This document shows positions 56,920 through 64,000 of a DNA stretch of 64,000 bases, one piece after another. The DNA is from Mytilus galloprovincialis (lineage: Eukaryota > Mollusca > Bivalvia > Mytilida > Mytilidae). A program made the translations under genes and the position numbers. The stretch's first letter is position 1; each line of letters begins with the position of its first letter. The stretch lies in the NCBI RefSeq assembly GCF_965363235.1, contig NC_134846.1, forward strand, positions 76,606,724 through 76,670,723, written 5' to 3'. The notes beneath the pieces are model-generated. The model saw only the letters and a program-made list of their open reading frames with translations. It was not told where the DNA came from and did not search any database.

Positions 56920-57375
56920 GTTGGGATGTACAAGTACCCGGCCACGTCCACTTGTATTTTGTCCATCTGATGATTTAAGCCTTTTTCAGCTGATTTTTAT
57001 AGTTCGTTCTTATTCTAAACTGTTATACCACTGTCCCAGGTTAGGGGGAGGTTTGGGATCCCGCTAACATGTTTAACCCCGCCACATTATGTATGTATGT
57101 GTCTGTCCCAAGTCGGGAGCCTGTAGGATTCAGTGGTTGTCGTTTGTTTATTTGTTACATATCTGTTTTTCGCTCATTTTTTCTTTATATAAATAAGACC
57201 GTTAGTTTTCTCGTTTGAATTGTTTTACATTGTCCTTTCGGGCCTTTTATAGCCGACTATGCGGTATGGGCTTTGCTCATGGTCGTACGATGACCCATAG
57301 TTGTTAATTTCTGTGTCATTTTAGTCTCTTGTGGAGAGTTGTCTCATTGGAAATCATACCACATCTATTTTTTTT
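56920..57375 (+). repeat. Composite dispersed repeat ending in CATACCACATCT
   Basis: Contains GGTTAGGGGGAGG, ACATGTTTAACCCCGCC, GTCGGGAGCCTGTAG, TCGTACGATGACCCATAG and a terminal CATACCACATCT. The central block recurs inverted at 39480-39560 and directly at 42060-42170; the tail recurs at 1690-1800 and 4528-4612. It looks like the 3' end of a retroposon family. Confidence 0.7.
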
Positions 57376-57379
57376 TTTT

Positions 57380-58475
57380 TTAAATTGAAGTCTTTTATTT
57401 TGCTTTGTTTGATTTTTTGGGACGGCAACTTGTCTCATTTGTTGCTCAGTTTCACAAGCTACGGTAATTTTGATTTGCAAAGTATAAAACATATATCATT
57501 ATAGAGGAAACAAATAGATTTGGTAATACAAGGAGTAGCATTGGACGTCATTTAGAGAGTTTACATATTTATTTCTGAATGTGAGGTCAGATTGGATGCT
57601 GTCAGCAAATCAGATTTAATAAAACCAACGCATGATTATGAAAGTAGTACAGTGGTAATCTCTGTAGTACTTACTTTAATATTTAACCTGCTGGTATTAC
57701 GATAATGATATACAGCAAATGTATCGATAGTCAATAAGTACATGCATTTTTTGCACCAAGATTGATCACATTTAATAATTAAAAGGAAAATGACAATCAC
57801 ATTTTATATTGATGAATAATATTACATCATACGGATCAAATTTTTAAAACTTTTTTTGCTGCCAAAAATAATATTTATACTTCACATATATCAGATTTAA
57901 TGTTGCTCGTGTAGTGAATATGAAATTTTCTTTCAATTATCTGAAATTTACAAAGATCCTTTTCTGAAAATGCATCGAACAAATTTTACAACTTTAACTT
58001 TACAATTTGACTTTTAAGTAGTATGGTCATTGATAGAAATGTTTATTTATGTGTTTTTTTTATATTAAAACTATTTTGTTCGTTTGTTGAAACGATATTG
58101 TTTCACCGATAAAATGCGGGAAAGTTTAGACTATACACTATAGTCATTTGTCCAGTCTTCACAAAAACTGTTCAGACTACAAAGCAATCGAACCAGTAAT
58201 GCATTAAACACAAAAAGTCTAAACTTATAGGCCACAGTTTAAGGTTGTCCAATCTACATTCCCTCCAGGAAGAAAGCCGGAATTATTGACGGTTCAAGTG
58301 AAAATATTTATAGCTGTCTATGTTTGTGTGTGCGAACCAGTGTCTTCTAAAGATACTGAGCTACAATCTGTTATTGTGGACACACATAATGAGTTTCAAT
58401 GTTGGTGTATTCTACTGATGGCAATTTTAACTACTCGAACACTTAGTATTGCTCCTCACTTGCTTTATGCCCCAC
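57380..58475. other. AT-rich sequence, nothing recognised
   Basis: No exon, RNA gene or repeat is supported. Confidence 0.5.
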
Positions 58476-58479
58476 CTAC

Positions 58480-58760
58480 GATAGTAGAGGGACATTATGT
58501 TTTCTGGTCTGTGCGTCCGTTCGTTTGTTCGTTCGTCCGTCCATCCCGCTTCAGGTTAAAGTTTTTGGTCAAGGTAGTTGTTGATGAAGTTGAAGTCCAA
58601 TCAACTTGAAACTTAGTACACATGTTCCCTATGATTTGATCTTTCTAATTTTAATGCCATATTACAGTTTTTATCCCAATTTCACGGTCTACTGAACATA
58701 GAAAATGATTGTGCGATTGGGGCATCCATGATCTATGGACACATTCTTGTTCTGCTATGT
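58480..58760 (+). repeat. Dispersed repeat family C, copy 3
   Basis: Close relative of 18753-19040 with the same order of blocks, starting with a CCGTTCGTTTGTTCG simple repeat and ending GGACACATTCTTGTT. Confidence 0.75.
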
Positions 58761-58944
58761 TTGATGATTGAAGGTTGTCAAAATTTTCAGCTTTGATAGT
58801 TTTTAACTCTTGGTATGCTGATCATGTTAAAATAATTATCTGGATCAATACCAGAAACCAGTCATTCGATCACTTTGAACAAAAATATAAGCTTTAGGCT
58901 TGTACGTCTATTTATATACCGGATTTGAAATAACATGAGCGACA

Positions 58945-59175
58945 GGAGGGGAGCAACATGTGGAGCAGGATCTGCTACTCTCCCGTAGCACCTGAGATCA
59001 CCCCCAGTTTTTGATGATGTTCGTGTTGCTCACGGTCTTTTGTTTTCTATGTTGTGTCATGTGTACTATAATTTGTCTGTTTGTCTTTTTCATTTTTAGC
59101 CTTGGCGTTGTCAGTTTATTTTCGATTTGTGAGTTTGACTTTTCCTCTGGTATCTTTTGCCCCTCTTTTTGTATT
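58945..59175 (+). repeat. Dispersed repeat family A, copy 4
   Basis: GAGCAACATGTGGAGCAGGA, ACCTGAGATCACC, TTCGTGTTGCTCA, GGCGTTGTCAGTTTATTTTC and CCTCTGGTATCTTTTGCCCC match 16255-16480 and 55398-55640. Confidence 0.75.
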
Positions 59176-59559
59176 CTAGTTTGAGCAAGCATGTTTGTTA
59201 TGCATTCTTCTTCACTTGTTTTGGTTACGCCTGATATGAATCGTGCTGCTTAAATATTACATATGCTCTCGAGCATATGACACAGAAAAATAAATATTAT
59301 AAAGACTATCGATATGAATATTCCATATGCTCTCGACATACTATTCAGATAGTACCGTGAGAGTCATCTACATGGATATATTCATATTCATTCTTTGTTC
59401 CAATGTGTATATACAGTAGTTTTATAGAAAATGTATATCTGTATATTTCTATATTTTGCTGGCTGTAGGCACTTTGTTAACACAATTAATGCTTAAGCTT
59501 CATTTTATTTAAGTCTGTGACTATCATCCTATAAAATAGAATAGTATTTCGAGTTTAAG

Positions 59560-59772
59560 TGTTTTAATTGTCCCCCAGGTCATCCTAAAATGTTATCATT
59601 TTTCATTTTAGTGAGTGGCTCATACTCTTATAGTGTTAATTAATGAATTGCTGTGTTCTTGAATATAAAATGTTATCCGGACAAGTTTTACCTAGATATC
59701 CATGATAGTCCTGAACATTCATAAAAAAATTGCCACTGGACGTTAAGCAACAAACAATCAATCAATCAACCT
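59560..59772 (+). repeat. SINE/LINE 3' tail with (ATCA)n end
   Basis: Ends TTGCCACTGGACGTTAAGCA followed by AATCAATCAATCAA. The CACTGGACGTTAA motif with an (ATCA)n tail is typical of mollusc retroposon 3' ends (established knowledge, from memory). It abuts the LINE fragment that starts at about 59775. Confidence 0.6.
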
Positions 59773-59774
59773 AG

Positions 59775-60746
59775 ATTTTCCTAATTTTTTTTAGTGATTT
59801 AATTAATAGTCACAGTCCTTTCACAAGTATTCATGTTTTTGACCACACTGTAAAACCTATTTTATTATATGGTAGCGAAATATGGGGGATGTTTAATTCT
59901 CTTTCCTCTAAATGTAAGAAGGAAGATATATCTTTTGAAAAATTATATTCAGGTTTACCCTGTGAGAAACTTCATATAAAATTTTGTAAATTTATACTTG
60001 GGGTACACAAGAAAACAACAAATGCTGCAGTGTTATCTGAACTTGGAAGATTTCCAATATATTTTAATATTATAAAAGGAATGTTATTGTACTGGTATAG
60101 ATTAGAGAATTTAGGTAATAATTTTCCTCTATTAAAAGAGGCATATACACAATCAAAGACACTACATCACATGAATATAACATCATGGTATGGTTCAATA
60201 AATGTTGTTTTTAAAATACTTGGTATTGACTATACAAATGCCATAAATGCTCCATTTTGTGAATCCTTATACAAATTTAAGAAATATATACAAACCAAGC
60301 TATCAACATTGTTTATTAGCTGTTGGAAAAAACAAATAGATAAATTTTCAGACAGTAAACTGAAAACCTACCTTTTATATAAAACAAATTTTGGTTTTGA
60401 AAAATATCTAACATTGATCAAGAATTTTGAACTTAGAAGAAGTTTTACTAAATTACGTGTATCTTCTCATAGATTACAAATAGAATTAGGTAGATATCAG
60501 GGTATTCCCCGAATTAACAGAATATGTAATAAATGTTCTTCCAATACTGTCGAAGATGAGGCTCATTTTCTATTTGATTGTAACAAATTTGAGGATGATA
60601 GAAATTGTATGTTAGCTAGTATTGCACAATATAATTCTTATTTTAATCATATGAACAGTCAAAGCAAAATTATCTGGTTATTTAGTGTAGAAAATGTTGA
60701 GTTACTTAAAATAATATGTAATTTTATATACAAACATCTTCCTTAG
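59775..60746 (+). pseudogene. 5'-truncated non-LTR retrotransposon (LINE) ORF2, C-terminal part
   Basis: The frame is open from about 59775, upstream of the first Met at 59889. It begins with HTVKPILLYGSEIWG, the hallmark sequence after the RT domain of LINE ORF2 proteins. It continues through FCKFILGVHKKTTNAAVLSE and ends with a zinc-knuckle-like CNKCSSNTVEDEAHFLFDC (residues ~214-232 of the Met-initiated frame). Endonuclease and catalytic RT motifs are missing, so this is a dead 5'-truncated copy. The RT would normally copy its RNA at a nicked target. The truncation point abuts the (ATCA)n tail of another retroposon. The clade (CR1/Jockey-like) is not resolved. Confidence 0.85.
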
Positions 60747-61463
60747 TGAAGATTAGTTAAAGGAAATCTATGTGTGTATATACATTTGATTGGACATAGA
60801 AAATTATATTCATCTGAATATCACAAGCATACTAGCCGATTAAAAAAAAAAAAAAAAAATAATTGTTAAGATATATTATTTATTCAAATGTTCTCTTATA
60901 TCCTTGAGGCATCGTCCCCTGGTATCAACTGCATTCAAGTTACCTATGATGCTTCCTTGTTTGCTTTTGATACAGGTAGGAAAGAGACATTTACACACAT
61001 TTTACATGCCTATGGCCCATAAGGTATCGTCCCCTGGTGTCAGCTGCCTTTAGGAAACCATAATGCTTTCCTATTTGCTGCTGACACAGGATGAGTCATG
61101 GACATGTTTAATTTCTACTTTCTTTTTGGCTAATTATTATATATTTAATTGATCCAACTTTTTGTGTACTATACATATGTGGATATCTATTTTTTTTTTT
61201 TTTTTTTTCTTTTTGGGCTGCTTGTTTGTTATCTATATCAACCACACTTGTAATAAAATGCATTAGTATTAAAAAAAAACCAACATACTATAGATTCTTT
61301 ATCTACGTATTCTTTAAGAACTTAAATAGTTCTCGTTTAACTTTTTTTTTTTTTTTTTTTTATCTCATTGTTTGTATTGTATTATGAAAAAATTATTGAT
61401 GTTGTAATGTTTATGCCCTTTGGGGCCCATAATTGGAAATAAAAATATCTTATCTTATCTTAT
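60747..61463 (+). mobile_element. LINE 3' untranslated region with (TCTTA)n tail
   Basis: Follows the LINE stop codon. It has T- and A-homopolymer runs, two related segments (60908-60977 and 61019-61089) sharing ATCGTCCCCTGGTRTCARCTGC, and ends GGGGCCCATAATTGGAAATA then AATATCTTATCTTATCTTATTC. Short repeat tails of this type terminate many LINEs. Confidence 0.7.
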
Positions 61464-61663
61464 TCTTTTTTTAGAAGAACCCTTATGATCATACTTCATG
61501 CAAATAAGCAGCACACGGAGTAAAAAATGGCTAACCCGGTATCTCACGTATAGATACCAAATATGTAATGTATGTTGTTATTATTGTTTTTGTATTATGT
61601 CTATGTTTTTATATTCGGTCTTAAAAAAGCACTGTTGTGATGACTGTATCTATGGTTTATTTG

Positions 61664-61761
61664 CACAGGCACTTGTCTCAGATTTTTTCCCCCTATATAC
61701 CTTAATATAATAATGTTGTATTAAGGTATAAAGGAAAAAAATTCTAAGACAAGTGCCTGTG
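61664..61761. mobile_element. 98-bp hairpin MITE with 8-bp target duplication
   Basis: CACAGGCACTTGTCT and its inverse close a hairpin whose arms also pair across ATACCTTAATA. TTTATTTG flanks both sides exactly (61656-61663 and 61762-61769). An 8-bp duplication with CA..TG ends fits a hAT-type miniature element. It lies about 235 bp upstream of the STUB1 start codon. Confidence 0.8.
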
Positions 61762-61996
61762 TTTATTTGGACTTTTAATAAAATTAATGCCGAATAGAAT
61801 GTCTGAAAAATCCGGATATTTTACGTAAGTTTGCCGTTGTTGTGATTATTTTTTGTTGGTCATAGAAACGTTTGAAAACACGACAATTTTCGTTGTAATT
61901 TCTAGTTCATGTTTGACCTTGAATTTAAGGAAAAAAATATTTTTTTGATTTCTTGCTAAAATCCCCTTACTTCTTTATATTCTCTAAGCGTTAAGT

Positions 61997-62089
61997 ATGA
62001 GTGCTGCTGCAGATCTTAAAAATCAAGGCAACAAATATTTTGCAAATAGAAGTTTTGATTCGGCGATTAATTGTTATTCAAAAGCTATT
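61997..62089 (+). CDS. STUB1: STUB1/CHIP-like first coding exon (partial gene)
   Basis: The ATG at 61997 opens 31 codons encoding DLKNQGNKYFANRSFDSAIN and CYSKAI, the first helix pair of a tetratricopeptide repeat, followed directly by donor GTAAGTG in phase 0. The pattern (short N-tail, LKxQGNxxF, CYSKAI at the exon edge) best fits STUB1/CHIP, the Hsp70/Hsp90-binding E3 ubiquitin ligase that sends misfolded clients to the proteasome. STIP1, SGTA and other TPR co-chaperones have similar first repeats, so the name is probable, not certain. No second exon was found before the end of the window; the rest (further TPRs, U-box) must lie beyond. The start is upstream of the TPR with no in-frame alternative nearby. 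Confidence 0.7.
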
Positions 62090-63031
62090 GTAAGTGAATG
62101 AAGTTATGACTTAATCAGTTAATAATGAAAAAAAAACTTTACATATATATACACTTGTGCCAAATTTGTTGATCTTCTGTACATGGAGACCGCAACATGG
62201 TACACCAGAAATGTTAAAAATACTGGTATAAATTATGGAATATTGTTTGTAAATCCTTGGTATCAGGTCGTTCTGCTACAAAAACCATCTTGTCCCAAGC
62301 TGATCTGACCCTAACTTTATCCAGCCAAATGGTAAAATATGTTATTGTAGTCTCAGCCCTAAGTTTATAACAGTACACACAATGTGAAACATCAATTGAG
62401 GTTAACGAGGCGTTCCTTGTTTTATTGCTTCAATAACATCTAATTAAAACCTTCAACTTTGTACACACGTCAAACTAAACAATTACACGCGCTGGCTGCC
62501 AGAATTAATATACAATCATTGTATATAGTGAACACCTGTTGAAAACTCAAAATTGTCATTAATTTTCTTTAATCTTCAATCAACATTTAACTATGCATAA
62601 ACATGATAAATATCGTTAAATGAGGCAATACACATAGTGTTCTAGCTACATCGTTTGAACAGAACGCAGCGCCTGCTATTTTATTGACACCCATGCCTTT
62701 TTTCTGCTGTCCCTCGGGTGCCCTGCAGTTTTAATCGCGGGAAAGTCAGCAATTTCTGCCATTGAAATACCGGTAAATTCGTAATTCTTCCATGAACAAG
62801 AAGTTCATCTACATTTTTTTGTACCTGTGCAAACTGTCAAATTAAGTAACCCATTAAGTGCATGGGTTCTCCTTAACACATTGTTAATTAACACCAATTA
62901 CCTTAGCTTTAGGTCATACATGTATAATTTGTGTACATCAACAAAATGAGTTACTTCCCCTTATTTATCACCTGTTCACAATATATTCCTTAAATTTATG
63001 TTTCTTTTCGTAAAAGGATTAAATATAAGAT
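62090..63031 (+). other. Start of presumed STUB1 intron 1
   Basis: Non-coding and AT-rich. No acceptor followed by a TPR-coding exon was found. Confidence 0.45.
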
Positions 63032-63038
63032 TAATTTA

Positions 63039-63849
63039 AGGCACTGGCTACGGTTACATGGAAATGTAACAATAATAAAAATATTATTGTTACATTGGAG
63101 TCTAATTGCCGGAATGGAAAGTTGGGTAAGGAACTGATTAATTACGAATGTAACAATAATTATTGAGGCTACAGTTACATTGAGTTATTGTTACATGAAA
63201 AACGACAATGTACTTACGCTAGATTAATTAAACTTAAATCTATAGTTTAATTGCTTAATTCTTTCATATGTACTAAATAATGCTGGTAATAATGATAAAT
63301 AATAAATATTATTATTCAACAAATGGTGTGTAAATAGTTTTACGTAATCATGGTTTTGATGTTCTTAAAGTTACTACTCCAGATTAGGACTGAGTACTCC
63401 AAAGGCGAAAAATATAGTTCAATGGTTTCACTTTGAACTTAATTACTGTGAACTTCTGTATACATGTATCCATGGAGGACGTAAGTTCGTTCATCAAAAA
63501 TGTGTAGGACTTAAACACATGAAATATGCTTTAAAAACCACTTACTGGATACATATGTAGAAACTGTCATTGTAAATAAAAAATTTAAGAAATTATATTT
63601 ATAAATGTATGTATTGTAAATATAAAATAAATGTCTTAAACTTTTATTATTTAGTACATATTACTAGTCCAATCGTACATTGCTGTTTTTCATGTAACAA
63701 TAACGCAATGTAACCATAGCCTCAATAGTTATTGTTACATTCGTAATTAATCAGGTCCTTACCCAACCATGCATTTCGGCAATTAGTCTCCAATGTAACA
63801 ATAATATTTTTATTATTGTTACATTTCCATGTAACCGTAGCCAGTGCCT
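63039..63849. mobile_element. TIR element with ~175-bp arms and 7-bp target duplication
   Basis: Ends AGGCACTGGCTACGGTTACA and its complement. The arms (63039-63214 and 63667-63849) contain repeated TGTAACAATAAT palindromes and match closely. TAATTTA flanks both sides (63032-63038 and 63850-63856). It has no coding frame. It lies inside the presumed STUB1 intron. Confidence 0.85.
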
Positions 63850-63882
63850 TAATTTAATGCAAATGCATATTACAATATTAAT

Positions 63883-64000
63883 TAGGGCCCCGCCGACGGC
63901 GGGTCGCCCTATAGTGATCAGTCTGTCCGTCCGTCTGTCCGTCCGTCCGTCTGTCCGTCCGTAACACTTTCGTGTCCGCTCCATATCTAGAGAACCGTTA
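63883..64000. repeat. Start of a further repeat with (GTCC)n-type microsatellite
   Basis: GGGCCCCGCCGACGGCGGGT begins a GC-richer stretch. A GTCTGTCCGTCC microsatellite runs at about 63921-63960, and the window ends within the repeat. Confidence 0.55.

Overview
The window looks like nuclear DNA of a bivalve mollusc, probably a marine mussel. It is strongly AT-rich, the genes have spliceosomal GT-AG introns, and coding sequence is sparse. Most of the rest is a mosaic of dispersed, tandem and inverted repeats. The mollusc assignment is inferred from the gene sequences and from repeat types I recognise; no database search was possible.

Only three host genes are supported. (1) A complete S-adenosylmethionine synthetase gene (MAT2A-like) lies on the + strand: eight coding exons at 17347-24772, 411 residues, with CCAAT and TATA elements and a 1.3-kb 3' UTR. 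(2) An intronless minus-strand gene at 52158-54050 encodes a 630-residue secreted protein of unknown function. (3) The first coding exon of a TPR gene, best read as the ubiquitin ligase STUB1/CHIP, lies at 61997-62089 (+); the remainder runs out of the window.

Mobile DNA dominates. 10.9-15.8 kb: tandem 1065-bp units arranged as a near-perfect palindrome (two 2344-bp arms, 112-bp loop). Each unit carries a hammerhead-ribozyme-like motif, and the whole block is flanked by a short direct duplication. 26.35-31.94 kb: a full-length DIRS-type tyrosine-recombinase retrotransposon on the minus strand, with identical 132-bp inverted terminal repeats, an internal complementary region, and open gag-like, RT/RNase H and recombinase frames. 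It sits about 300 bp beyond the MAT2A poly(A) signals. Elements with terminal inverted repeats lie at 6175-7740 (within a 44-bp minisatellite), 21312-23072 (MAT2A intron 5), 33776-34662, 43128-44645 (a foldback element built on ACGGA-type repeats), 46118-47065 (GCGCCCGGG-rich ends, 10-bp target duplication) and 63039-63849. Small hairpin elements lie at 50086-50182 and 61664-61761. A 3' remnant of a LINE occupies 59775-61463.

The remainder is dispersed mollusc repeats, some shared between distant parts of the window in opposite orientation (2.2-4.1 kb versus 35.9-41.2 kb), plus minisatellites at 5.5-6.1, 37.0, 42.3-43.0 and 47.4 kb. The genes show no operon-like linkage. The most unusual object is the hammerhead-bearing palindrome at 10.9-15.8 kb.
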